Assembly: GCA_024697945.1 (NCBI GenBank)
Contig: JAILRU010000075.1
Location: forward strand, 1-64,000
Reading direction: 5' to 3'
From: Bacteroidaceae bacterium
GTDB lineage: Bacteria > Bacteroidota > Bacteroidia > Bacteroidales > Bacteroidaceae
DNA: 64,000 nucleotides
The position numbers and the translations under genes are program-made. The notes below the pieces were generated by a model. That model saw only the letters and a program-made list of their open reading frames with translations, was not told the origin of the DNA and did no database searches. The number at the start of each line of letters is the position of its first letter. Within the stretch, counting starts at the first letter, position 1. Shown here piece by piece: positions 26,041-33,824 of this stretch.

Positions 26041-27240
26041 ATGAAGAAGTTAGGAGTATTTCTTATTTCCCTGTTTATGACAGCTGCTGTACCAGCTCAG
26101 GACAAAGGGTCTCTATCATCACGTTTAGCTCAGAAGGGCATCCTCAACCACATGGACGTAGGTGTCAACGTAGGTACGCTTGGTATCGGCATAGACGTTG
26201 CTGTGCCCGTCGGCAATTATGTCCGCCTTCGTGCCGGCTACAACTACATGCCGCGCTTCACCATTCACTCCGACTTTTCAATCGAGACGAACAATGGAGG
26301 TAGCCTGACCAGATACTTTGATAGAGTCAAGAACATCGATATCGAGAAGAAGATGACGGATATGGGCATTGATCCTGAAGCTGAAGGTGTCCAAGAGTAT
26401 GTGAAAATGGCTAACGAATTTCGCAATTTGGAGCCAAAAGACCAGGTAACAATGAATCTAAGGCCCAGTTTACATCAGTTCAAATTCTTAGTGGATGTCA
26501 TGCCCTTTAAGAACAACAAACACTGGAGCTTTACTACAGGTTTCTTTGCCGGTCCCTCTCAAGTGGGCGATGCAAGTAACCAAGACGGGGAGACTTTACT
26601 ATTAAAGGCAGTCAATACCTACAATGACATATACGTCAAGTATTGTCAAGAGGGTATTAATGGCAATTACCATGAGAAATTAGATGAAATATTCTACAAC
26701 AATGGAATAGTCGGTATTCCTCTCGGCTATTTTGCAGATGGGAAAAAAGCCATGATGGTTCCTGGAAAGGACAATACAGTTCGTGCAGAGATGAGTGTAA
26801 GCAAGGTTCGACCCTATGTTGGATTCGGCTACAACACACACCTCTCGCGCAACAAGAAATGGAATTTGAATGTAGATGCCGGTGTACTTTTCCTTTGCGG
26901 GAAGCCTAAAGTCTATATTGACAATGTTTACAAGATTGATGCAGGTCCATTAAAAGGATATTTTAATGAAGACGGCGAATACCAATACGAGAGTGGCATC
27001 GGCATTAACGAAGACGGCACGTACTATGGTGACATAGTACGTCCCAACGGAGAATTCGACTATGATAATCCCGAGGATCCAAACAATCCCATGTTCATAG
27101 TAGATGAGCCTCTGCAACACGTTGACATAATGCGTGACCTGGACGAGATTCCGGGCAAGGTAGGCGACATGGTCAAGACCATCTCCAAGTTCAAGGTATA
27201 TCCCAACCTATCGGTAACAGTTTCTTATAGGCTGTACTAA
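26041..27240 (+). CDS. Predicted outer-membrane beta-barrel protein, function unknown
   Basis: A 399-residue exported protein, signal peptide 'MKKLGVFLISLFMTAAVPAQ'. The mature part alternates amphipathic strands ('HMDVGVNVGTLGIGIDVAVP', 'YVRLRAGYNYMPRFTIHSDF', 'VRPYVGFGYNTHLSRNKKWN') and ends with an aromatic strand, 'YPNLSVTVSYRLY', typical of a BAM-recognised barrel C-terminus. Long soluble loops, such as the Asp/Asn/Pro-rich stretch before residue 370, may be surface-exposed. It is 98 bp after the OmpA gene on the same strand, beyond a hairpin. No specific family recognised. Confidence 0.8.
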   Translation: MKKLGVFLISLFMTAAVPAQDKGSLSSRLAQKGILNHMDVGVNVGTLGIGIDVAVPVGNYVRLRAGYNYMPRFTIHSDFSIETNNGGSLTRYFDRVKNIDIEKKMTDMGIDPEAEGVQEYVKMANEFRNLEPKDQVTMNLRPSLHQFKFLVDVMPFKNNKHWSFTTGFFAGPSQVGDASNQDGETLLLKAVNTYNDIYVKYCQEGINGNYHEKLDEIFYNNGIVGIPLGYFADGKKAMMVPGKDNTVRAEMSVSKVRPYVGFGYNTHLSRNKKWNLNVDAGVLFLCGKPKVYIDNVYKIDAGPLKGYFNEDGEYQYESGIGINEDGTYYGDIVRPNGEFDYDNPEDPNNPMFIVDEPLQHVDIMRDLDEIPGKVGDMVKTISKFKVYPNLSVTVSYRLY

Positions 27241-27261
27241 GTTCGATAGGCGGAATAGGCA

Positions 27262-27300
27262 AAGAAAAAGCCCTCTCACGATGAGAGGGCTTAAATTTTG
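27262..27300. terminator. Bidirectional intrinsic terminator
   Basis: GCCCTCTCA-CGA-TGAGAGGGC is a perfect 9-bp stem (27270-27290) with an A-tract on the left and a T-rich tract on the right, so it can end the barrel-protein transcript on the plus strand and the HU transcript on the minus strand. Confidence 0.85.
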
Positions 27301-27314
27301 CGGAGTAGAATTTC

Positions 27315-27578
27315 TTAGAATGCCAATTCTGAGCCAGCTTTAAACTTAACCACCTTCTTAGCGGGGATGGTGATGGCTTTCTTGGTTGCGGGGTTGATAC
27401 CCTTGCGTGCGTCACGCTTTGTTACAGAGAATGTGCCGAAGCCTACCAGAACGACCTTGTCACCCTTCTTCACTGCAGCCTTCACTGCATCCAGAGTTGC
27501 ATCCAAAGCCTTCTTTGCATCAACTTTGCTCAAGCCAGCGCCCTCGGCGATTTTGGCTACTAATTCAGTCTTGTTCAT
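27315..27578 (-). CDS. HU-family DNA-binding protein
   Basis: An 87-residue histone-like protein. It starts with 'MNKTELVAKIAEGAGLSK', has the helix 'DAKKALDATLDAVKAAVKKG', the signature 'KVVLVGFGTFSVTKRDARKG' and the beta-arm with 'INPATKKAITIPAKKV' that contacts the minor groove. It compacts and bends DNA. It is a single gene with its own strong promoter (27644-27674) and a shared terminator at 27262-27300. Confidence 0.96.
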   Translation of the reverse strand: MNKTELVAKIAEGAGLSKVDAKKALDATLDAVKAAVKKGDKVVLVGFGTFSVTKRDARKGINPATKKAITIPAKKVVKFKAGSELAF

Positions 27579-27643
27579 AAAATAATAGTTAAGTTGTTTG
27601 TAATTAGGTTATTTGAAATTATCTTTTAACTGATATTTGCTTA

Positions 27644-27674
27644 CAAATTTAGGCAAACTTGACCGAACGACAAA
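27644..27674 (-). promoter_or_regulatory. Full consensus promoter of the HU gene
   Basis: On the minus strand TTTG (27671-27674), 19 nt, then TAAATTTG (27644-27651): exact Bacteroidetes -33/-7 architecture, 66 bp before the HU start codon. Confidence 0.75.
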
Positions 27675-27756
27675 GCTTTTATACAAAAAAATACAATAAT
27701 TCGTAAAAAAACCTTATATAAAGGTCATTTTTCACCTTTTCTACGCCAATTTTTCG

Positions 27757-27764
27757 TACCTTTG
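27757..27764 (+). promoter_or_regulatory. -7 box for the rhomboid/EEP genes
   Basis: TACCTTTG, an exact TAnnTTTG match, 32 bp before the start codon at 27797. The -33 region is T-rich without a clear TTTG. Confidence 0.6.
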
Positions 27765-27796
27765 CACCGCAAAATGACACATTTGGGACTTTCACG

Positions 27797-28741
27797 ATGA
27801 ACACGATACCAACCATCACTAAAAACTTGCTCATCATCAATGTGCTGTGCTTCTTCGCAAGCCTTGCTTTTGGGTCGCACGGCATTGATCTTGACGAACT
27901 GTTCGGTTTGCACTTCTTCCTCGCAAGCCATTTCCGGCCTTGGCAGCTCTTCACATATATGTTCATGCATGCGAGTTGGCAGCATCTCTTCTTCAATATG
28001 TTTGCCGTGTGGATGTTCGGCCGAATCATGGAGCAGACAATGGGACAGAGCCGTTTCCTCTTCTATTACCTCACCTGCGGACTCGGCGCCGGACTGGCAC
28101 AGGAGCTGGTACAGCTGATACAGTACTGGTACTTCGACTTTGCCAGCTACGAACAGGTGGCACTCAACGACGGTGTCATGGCTATGTCCGACTATCTGAA
28201 TCGTTGGAACACGGTCGGCGCATCGGGTGCCGTCTATGGCATCCTGCTTTCTTTCGGCATGACGTATCCCAACGAGCGCCTGTTCATATTCCCCCTTCCG
28301 GTACCTATCAAGGCCAAGTACTTCGTCATAGGCTATGCCGTCATCGAGCTACTCTCCGCTCTGTCCCTAAAAGGTGACGGTGTGGCACACATGGCTCATC
28401 TGGGCGGCATGCTCGTTGGCTTCCTGTTGCTTTTGTACTGGCGAGGCGGAAACGGAGGCAACAGAAATGGACATGGCGGCTATAGGAACTACGGGCGCAG
28501 CAGCAGTGGCAGCGACTCTTGGAACAATTTCCGCCGCTGGTTTACCTCCTTGTTCAAGAAGAAAGAGCCGCATATTGACGTCACCTACGGCGGACGCTAC
28601 GGCCAGGAGGCAGCCTACCGTCAGCAGAAGAAGCAGGATGAGGAAGAACTCAACCGCATCCTGGATAAAGTAAAGAAGAACGGCTACGATGGTCTTACCC
28701 CCGAGGAGAAGAAACGGCTGTTCGATATCAGCAGGAAGTAG
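27797..28741 (+). CDS. Rhomboid-family intramembrane serine protease
   Basis: A 314-residue protein with a six-helix rhomboid core: 'RPWQLFTYMFMHASWQHLFF' with the conserved His/Asn segment (HLFFNMFAVWMFG), the catalytic Ser in 'VGASGAVYGILLSFG', and the catalytic His in 'VAHMAHLGGMLVGF'. The C-terminal tail of about 95 residues is Gly/Asn-rich, then charged ('LNRILDKVKKNGYDGLTPEE'), a typical extension in Bacteroidetes rhomboids. It cleaves transmembrane substrates within the membrane. It is followed 2 bp later by the EEP gene, so the two are co-transcribed. Confidence 0.95.
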   Translation: MNTIPTITKNLLIINVLCFFASLAFGSHGIDLDELFGLHFFLASHFRPWQLFTYMFMHASWQHLFFNMFAVWMFGRIMEQTMGQSRFLFYYLTCGLGAGLAQELVQLIQYWYFDFASYEQVALNDGVMAMSDYLNRWNTVGASGAVYGILLSFGMTYPNERLFIFPLPVPIKAKYFVIGYAVIELLSALSLKGDGVAHMAHLGGMLVGFLLLLYWRGGNGGNRNGHGGYRNYGRSSSGSDSWNNFRRWFTSLFKKKEPHIDVTYGGRYGQEAAYRQQKKQDEEELNRILDKVKKNGYDGLTPEEKKRLFDISRK

Positions 28742-28743
28742 CA

Positions 28744-29805
28744 ATGGGAGGCTTGAAGCGTTTCTCTGTCACCCTATTTCTGGGTGCTAACCTCTGTACC
28801 ATATTATTATTATGGCTGAGTGTGGCCCTGACCTTCGTCTCGCCCGAGGTCTTTCCGCGCTTCTCGCTCCTGACGCTGGCATTCCCCATCTTTCTCATTG
28901 TCGATCTGCTCTTCGTCGTCTTCTGGCTGCTCTTCCATGTACGTCTTGTGTGGGTACCCGTTATCGGAGCACTACTGGTGGGTGGCTACATCCTCGACTA
29001 CTGTCCTATGCATCTTAGCGACAACGATAGCGACGTAGGCTCAGACAGCACCCTCACCATTATTTCCTTCAACGTCGGCCAAATGAAAAGCGAAGAACAG
29101 CGCTCCGAGTTAATGCACTTCATCAACACAGTCGATGCAGACATCGTATGCCTGCAGGAAATCAGCAAAAGTTTCCTCACCAATCATAAAAAATGGCTTG
29201 ACTCCACATTCTACAATACACAGCAAAGCGGCACCGTAGCCATCCTCTCTCGCCTACCCTTCCTGGGCGACACCATACACATCGACTATCCCACCCGCAG
29301 CAATCACAGCATAGCTTGCTGGATAAGATGCTACGGCGACAGCCTTCTCCTCATCAACAATCACTTGGAAAGCAACCATCTGAGCCCGGAGGAGAAAGAC
29401 GATTACGCCAATGCCATAAAGGAGCCCGGTCGAGAAGCCATCAAGAACAGCTCGCACCTGCTCTTGGGCAAGTTGAGCGAAGCCACCGCATACCGAGGGG
29501 CACAGACCGACAGCATCTGCTCCCTCATCGACCGTTTTACCAATCATAGCGTCATCGTTTGCGGTGACCTCAACGAGACACCCATTTCCTATACCTATCA
29601 GCACCTCGCCCATCGCCTCACCTCAGCCTACCGAGAGGCAGGCCACGGCCCAGGCTTCACCTATTCCCGTCGTTCCTTCCCAGTGCGTATCGACCACCTC
29701 TTTTTTTCTTCCCATTGGAAATGTACCTCGTGCCGCATAGATCGGACCGTTTCTACCTCCGACCACTACCCTCTTATCGTTCATTTGAGCAAAAAAGTTC
29801 GTTAA
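28744..29805 (+). CDS. Membrane-anchored endonuclease/exonuclease/phosphatase (EEP) family protein
   Basis: Three N-terminal transmembrane helices (about residues 8-85) are followed by an EEP domain with all catalytic signatures: 'TIISFNVGQM', 'DIVCLQEISKS' (metal-binding Glu), 'VCGDLNETP' (Asp/Asn), 'VRIDHLFFS' and 'TSDHYPLIVHL' (Asp-His). EEP enzymes hydrolyse phosphodiesters or phosphomonoesters of nucleic acids, lipids or sugars; the membrane anchor makes a nuclease or lipid substrate plausible but not decided. It starts 2 bp after the rhomboid gene stop. Length 353 is usual. Confidence 0.92.
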   Translation: MGGLKRFSVTLFLGANLCTILLLWLSVALTFVSPEVFPRFSLLTLAFPIFLIVDLLFVVFWLLFHVRLVWVPVIGALLVGGYILDYCPMHLSDNDSDVGSDSTLTIISFNVGQMKSEEQRSELMHFINTVDADIVCLQEISKSFLTNHKKWLDSTFYNTQQSGTVAILSRLPFLGDTIHIDYPTRSNHSIACWIRCYGDSLLLINNHLESNHLSPEEKDDYANAIKEPGREAIKNSSHLLLGKLSEATAYRGAQTDSICSLIDRFTNHSVIVCGDLNETPISYTYQHLAHRLTSAYREAGHGPGFTYSRRSFPVRIDHLFFSSHWKCTSCRIDRTVSTSDHYPLIVHLSKKVR

Positions 29806-29841
29806 TCCGCCTTTTTTGCATAAAAATTCCCTCATTTACTC

Positions 29842-29870
29842 TTTGATTCAAGGAAAAAAGCGTATCTTTG
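29842..29870 (+). promoter_or_regulatory. Candidate promoter of secDF
   Basis: TATCTTTG (29863-29870) matches the -7 consensus. A TTTG lies 17 nt upstream (29842-29845), slightly closer than the usual 19. It is 66 bp before the secDF start. Confidence 0.6.
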
Positions 29871-29936
29871 CACGCTATTACGCCAAAAAAGGAAAAAGTA
29901 TAACCAAAATATTAAATAATTTTACTTACTATTACA

Positions 29937-32900
29937 ATGCAAAACAAAGGATTTGTAAAGGTTTTCGCGTTCCTGCTAACACTGGTGTGCCTCTTCTATC
30001 TGAGCTTCTCCGTTGTAACCAATCACTTCGAGAGCAAAGCCGAGGCAATTGCACAGACTGAAGGCCAGGACGCAGCAGACCGCTATCTGGATTCTCTGCT
30101 CAACAACAAGGTCTATTGCAATGTATGGACATTGAAGGAGTGCCGCGAGATGGGCATTGGCCTGGGCCTCGACCTGAAGGGCGGTATGAACGTCATCCTG
30201 GAGGTAAGTGTGCCAGACGTCATCAAGGCATTGGCCGACCACAAGGAGGAGACCGACGAAAACTTCCGCAAGGCCGTCGAGCAGGCGACCAGCGAGGCTG
30301 CCAACAGCCAAAGTGATTTTATTACCTTATTTATTAAAGACTACAAGGCCATCGCACCCGACAAGGCCCTGGCCGAGCTCTTCGCAACCCAGCAGTTGCG
30401 CGATAAGGTAACAACCAAGAGTACCGACAAGGAAGTCGAGAGCGTCCTCCGCGCTGAGGTAAAGAGTGCTATCGACAACTCCTACAATGTGCTCCGCACC
30501 CGTATCGACCGCTTCGGCGTCGTTCAGCCCAACATCCAGACCCTCGAGGGTCAGGAGGGCCGCATCATGGTGGAAATGCCTGGTGTGAAGGAGCCCGAGC
30601 GCGTACGTAAGCTGCTGCAGGGCAGTGCCAACCTGGAGTTCTGGGAGACCTACAACACACAGGAGGTCACCCCCTTCATGGTATCTCTCGACACCAAGCT
30701 TGCTTCCATACTGAGCGGTATTCAGGAAGAGACTCCTGCTGACAGCACAGAAGCCGTAGCTCATACAGACGAGCTTGTCAACGAGGCTGATGCCGACTCC
30801 ACCAAGACTGCTGCCGACCTCGCTTCAGCTGTCACCGAGAACACCGACGTTGAGACGTCAGGTCACTCAGCTGCCGACATCGAGAAGGCCCACAAGCAGC
30901 ATCCCCTGCTGAGCCGTCTGCAGCTTGCCCCGGGCAACTACGGAGGCTGTGTAGTAGGTTATGCCAGCAAGCGCGACATGGCCGCCATCGACGAGCTTCT
31001 CGCTTCTCCCGAGGCTAAGGAAGTACTTCCCTCTGACCTCCGCCTCAAGTGGGGTGTAAAGGGTATGGGCGAAGGTGCCAGCGCCAACATCTATGAGCTT
31101 TATGCCATCAAGGTGACCGAACGCAACGGCCGCGCACCCCTGGAGGGTGACGTGGTGACCGATGCCAGCGACTCCTTCGACCAGCGCGGCATGCCTTGCG
31201 TCAGCATGAAGATGAACGTGGATGGTGCACGCCGCTGGGCAGCCCTCACGAAGGCCAACCTCAAGCGCTGCGTCGCCATCGTTCTGGACGACAACGTCTA
31301 TAGTGCCCCCACCGTACAGAGTGAGATTACTGGCGGTAACTCCGAAATCACGGGTCACTTCACCGCAGAGGACACCCGCGACCTCGCCAACGTCCTGAAG
31401 TCCGGTAAGATGCCCGCTCCCGCCAAGATCGTGAGTGAGGAAATCGTAGGTCCCTCTCTCGGTGCCGAATCCATCCGTCAGGGCATCTGGAGCTGTGTCA
31501 TCGCCTTCATCATCCTCATGATTTACATGATTACGATGTACGGCATCATTCCAGGCATGGTAGCTAACTGCGCCCTCATCCTCAACCTCTTCTTCACCAT
31601 TGGTATTCTGACCAGCTTCCAGGCTGCACTGACCATGAGCGGTATCGCAGGTATGGTACTGTCGCTGGGTATGGCCGTCGATGCCAACGTGCTCATCTAC
31701 GAGCGCACGAAGGAAGAGATGAAGGCAGGCAAGAAGGTACGCGAGGCACTCTCTGCCGGTTACAGCAACGCCTTCAGCGCCATCTTCGACTCCAACCTGA
31801 CGTCTGTCATCACCGCCATCATCCTTTACTACTTCGGTACAGGACCCATCCGCGGTTTCGCCACCACGCTGCTCATCGGTATCTGCGTCAGCTTCTTCAC
31901 CGCAGTATTCCTGACCCGCGTCGTTTACACGCAGGTTATGGAGAAGGACAAGTGGCTTGGCCTGACCTTCCGTACAGCCATCGGCGACAAGATTGCGTTC
32001 CAGAACCCCACCTTCAAGTTCATGAATGCCTACAAGAAGAGCTTCACCATCTTCGGCACATTGGCAGTCATCAGCATTGCCTTCATGCTGACACGTGGCT
32101 TCAGCAAGAGTATCGACTTCACCGGCGGTCGCAACTTCGTGGTAATGTTCGAGAACGAGGTGCAACCCGAGACTGTTCGCGGTCTGCTGGCAGAGGCCTT
32201 CCCAGAAAGCAACACCAGCGCCATCGCACTGGGTACTGAGGGCAAGACCATCCGTATCTCCACCAACTACCGCATCGAAGAAGAAGCCATCGAGGTGGAT
32301 AGCGAAATCGAAGAGAAACTCTTCAACACCCTCAAAGGCGGTAATCTGCTGGCATCGGACCTCACTCTCGAGAACTTCATCAACCGCGACGAACGTGCAG
32401 GCGGCTCCATCATCAGCAGCCAGAAGGTAGGTCCCTCCATCGCTGAGGATATCACCCGCAATGCCATCTGGAGCGTGATTTTGGCCTTCATCGCCATCTT
32501 CGTCTATATCTTCATCCGCTTCCGCAACCTGTCATTCTCCATCGGTGCCATTGCCGCACTCTTCGTGGATACCATCCTCATCCTGGGTATGTACAGTATG
32601 TGCTGGGGCTGGATGCCCTTCTCTCTCGAGATTGACCAGACGTTCATCGGCGCCGTGCTGACCGCTATCGGTTACTCCATCAACGACAAGGTGGTTGTCT
32701 TCGACCGTATTCGCGAGTTCCTCCACCTGCATCCGAAGCGCGACAAGCTGGAGCTCTTCAACAGCTCACTGAACAGCACCTTGAACCGTACCATCAACAC
32801 CTCTGTCTCCACGTTCATCGTATTGGCAGTCATCTTCTGCCTGGGCGGTGCCAGCATCCGCAGCTTCGCCTTCGCCATGATTCTGGGTGTCGTATTCGGT

Positions 32901-32984
32901 ACGTTGTCATCCATCTTCGTTGCAGCTCCCACAGCTTACCTTACCCATGGCAAGAGCATCGAAGTAGATAACGAGAAGAAGTAA
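29937..32984 (+). CDS. secDF: Protein translocase subunit SecDF (fused)
   Basis: A 1015-residue fusion of SecD and SecF, which use the proton gradient to pull exported proteins through SecYEG. The SecD half has 'GIGLGLDLKGGMNVILEVSV', the periplasmic P1 domain, and the helix region 'GMAVDANVLIYERTKEEM' with the Asp essential for proton flow. The SecF half begins near 'FKFMNAYKKSFTIFGTLAVI' and has 'KSIDFTGGRNFVV' and 'AIGYSINDKVVVFDRIREF'. An Asp/Ala/Thr-rich insert of about 70 residues (near 265-320) lies in the P1 domain, as in other Bacteroidetes SecDF. It is a single gene with its own promoter and terminator. Confidence 0.97.
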   Translation: MQNKGFVKVFAFLLTLVCLFYLSFSVVTNHFESKAEAIAQTEGQDAADRYLDSLLNNKVYCNVWTLKECREMGIGLGLDLKGGMNVILEVSVPDVIKALADHKEETDENFRKAVEQATSEAANSQSDFITLFIKDYKAIAPDKALAELFATQQLRDKVTTKSTDKEVESVLRAEVKSAIDNSYNVLRTRIDRFGVVQPNIQTLEGQEGRIMVEMPGVKEPERVRKLLQGSANLEFWETYNTQEVTPFMVSLDTKLASILSGIQEETPADSTEAVAHTDELVNEADADSTKTAADLASAVTENTDVETSGHSAADIEKAHKQHPLLSRLQLAPGNYGGCVVGYASKRDMAAIDELLASPEAKEVLPSDLRLKWGVKGMGEGASANIYELYAIKVTERNGRAPLEGDVVTDASDSFDQRGMPCVSMKMNVDGARRWAALTKANLKRCVAIVLDDNVYSAPTVQSEITGGNSEITGHFTAEDTRDLANVLKSGKMPAPAKIVSEEIVGPSLGAESIRQGIWSCVIAFIILMIYMITMYGIIPGMVANCALILNLFFTIGILTSFQAALTMSGIAGMVLSLGMAVDANVLIYERTKEEMKAGKKVREALSAGYSNAFSAIFDSNLTSVITAIILYYFGTGPIRGFATTLLIGICVSFFTAVFLTRVVYTQVMEKDKWLGLTFRTAIGDKIAFQNPTFKFMNAYKKSFTIFGTLAVISIAFMLTRGFSKSIDFTGGRNFVVMFENEVQPETVRGLLAEAFPESNTSAIALGTEGKTIRISTNYRIEEEAIEVDSEIEEKLFNTLKGGNLLASDLTLENFINRDERAGGSIISSQKVGPSIAEDITRNAIWSVILAFIAIFVYIFIRFRNLSFSIGAIAALFVDTILILGMYSMCWGWMPFSLEIDQTFIGAVLTAIGYSINDKVVVFDRIREFLHLHPKRDKLELFNSSLNSTLNRTINTSVSTFIVLAVIFCLGGASIRSFAFAMILGVVFGTLSSIFVAAPTAYLTHGKSIEVDNEKK

Positions 32985-33013
32985 GAAATCTTGCTTTTAC
33001 CTTAAATATCATG

Positions 33014-33049
33014 AACCGCAGCACTGCCCGTCAGCGCTGCGGTTTTTTT
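33014..33049 (+). terminator. Intrinsic terminator of secDF
   Basis: AACCGCAGC pairs with GCTGCGGTT and is followed by a run of T, about 30 bp after the secDF stop codon. Confidence 0.88.
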
Positions 33050-33091
33050 ATAGACGCATCCTACTTACGTCTCAACTCGAACTGACAATCC

Positions 33092-33169
33092 CTATTTACT
33101 CCCCATGGACAATGTTCCAACCTTTCGTCCATGACATATCACACTGACAGCCTGTATTTCCTGTATCAT
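33092..33169 (-). pseudogene. hipA: hipA remnant: first 25 codons only
   Basis: The ATG at 33169 overlaps the hipB-like stop codon (ATGA), the normal hipBA junction. The short frame encodes 'AVSVICHGRKVGTLSMGSK' and then stops with TAG. This matches the opening strand pattern of the HipA N-terminal domain (V-x-x-x-G-x-x-V-G-T-L-S). The rest of the kinase is absent: the secDF terminator begins some 40 bp further on. HipA kinases are normally 300-440 residues, so the toxin has been lost by deletion. The identification rests on a short motif plus the diagnostic position, and is good but not proven. Confidence 0.7.
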
Positions 33170-33480
33170 ACGCCACGTTTTCTTGTTCGGTTCTTGTTAA
33201 TTTCCAACAGTTCCTCCATTGTATCATACTTTGGGTCTGCCAGTAGTTGCATGATTTCCTCCGAATAGCCAAGGGCTTTTGCCAACTTGACATACGACTC
33301 CAAGGAGATGGAATGTTTGAGTTCAAAGCGCTGAATAGACGAAGCTGGTACGCCGCTCATCTCAGAAAGGCTCTTTGTCAAGAGCTTTTTCTCCAAACGC
33401 CTCGTCTTCAGATTTTCTGCCAGCCGTTGCATCGTGACTTGCAGCGGATAGAGGTCAAAGACATATTTGTTTTGCATCAT
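33166..33480 (-). CDS. HipB-like XRE-family antitoxin/transcription regulator (toxin partner lost)
   Basis: A 104-residue protein with one XRE helix-turn-helix at about residues 18-75: 'LAENLKTRRLEKKLLTKSLS', 'SGVPASSIQRFELKHS', 'SYVKLAKALGY'. It has a basic C-terminus (NKNRTRKRGV). This layout matches Bacteroidetes HipB-type antitoxins, which repress their own operon. Translation of the next gene would be coupled through ATGA, but that hipA gene is reduced to 25 codons (33092-33169). A palindrome and -7 box lie about 50 bp upstream. The second Met (33477) is an equally possible start. Confidence 0.88.
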   Translation of the reverse strand: MMQNKYVFDLYPLQVTMQRLAENLKTRRLEKKLLTKSLSEMSGVPASSIQRFELKHSISLESYVKLAKALGYSEEIMQLLADPKYDTMEELLEINKNRTRKRGV

Positions 33481-33518
33481 ATATTAAGTGTAATTCCAGG
33501 ATTTTGTCATTAACACAC

Positions 33519-33539
33519 CACATATTATGTGCAAAGGTA
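33519..33539 (-). promoter_or_regulatory. hipB promoter -7 box with abutting palindromic operator candidate
   Basis: CACATA-T-TATGTG (33519-33531) is a perfect 13-nt palindrome directly adjoining the minus-strand -7 box TACCTTTG (33532-33539). It would cover the transcription start, a fitting position for HipB autorepression. The region upstream (33543-33586) is a run of AAAGTGAAAA words. Confidence 0.6.
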
Positions 33540-33598
33540 CGAGAATAAAGTGAAAAGTGAAAAAATAAAGTAAAGCGTGAAAAATGTTAGCACTATAC

Positions 33599-33637
33599 GA
33601 AACTGGGCATGTCATTTCGCATGACACACCCAGTTTC
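33599..33637 (-). terminator. Strong hairpin between hipB and the giant surface-protein gene
   Basis: GAAACTGGG pairs with CCCAGTTTC, and an inner TGTCA pairs with TGACA. It lies about 170 bp past the stop of the minus-strand gene at 33810 and upstream of the hipB promoter, so it may insulate the two transcription units. T-tract is weak. Confidence 0.5.
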
Positions 33638-33736
33638 TGTTAGTTTGTTGACGCAGACAACGCGTTTCCTTAACTCTAAAACAACATTATTAATTAATAC
33701 CCTAGGAAAACATTGTCGTTATCAACTTCTCTAATT

Positions 33737-33824
33737 ACTTAATCACGACCTTGAGCTATGCTCGAGCTCGCTCACACTCGATAAAGCATGAGCGAGCTCA
33801 GCTTTATTCTCACTTAATCACGAC
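33737..33824 (-). repeat. 13-bp duplication of a gene's 3' end flanking a palindromic insert
   Basis: The sequence GTCGTGATTAAGT (gene sense), which encodes the last codons of the giant protein, occurs twice, at 33812-33824 and 33737-33749, 75 bp apart. Between them sits a palindrome with perfect 11-bp arms, GAGCTCGCTCA (33764-33774) and TGAGCGAGCTC (33789-33799), and a second alternative pair ATAAAGC/GCTTTAT. Confidence 0.75.

Noticed and set aside
30867..32165. 432-codon minus-strand frame opposite secDF
   Set aside because: Antisense of secDF, rich in His/Glu/Asp/Gly as shadow frames of this codon usage are.
33096..33326. 76-codon minus-strand frame overlapping hipB
   Set aside because: It is the +1 shadow of hipB; the real downstream frame is the hipA stub that starts at 33169.
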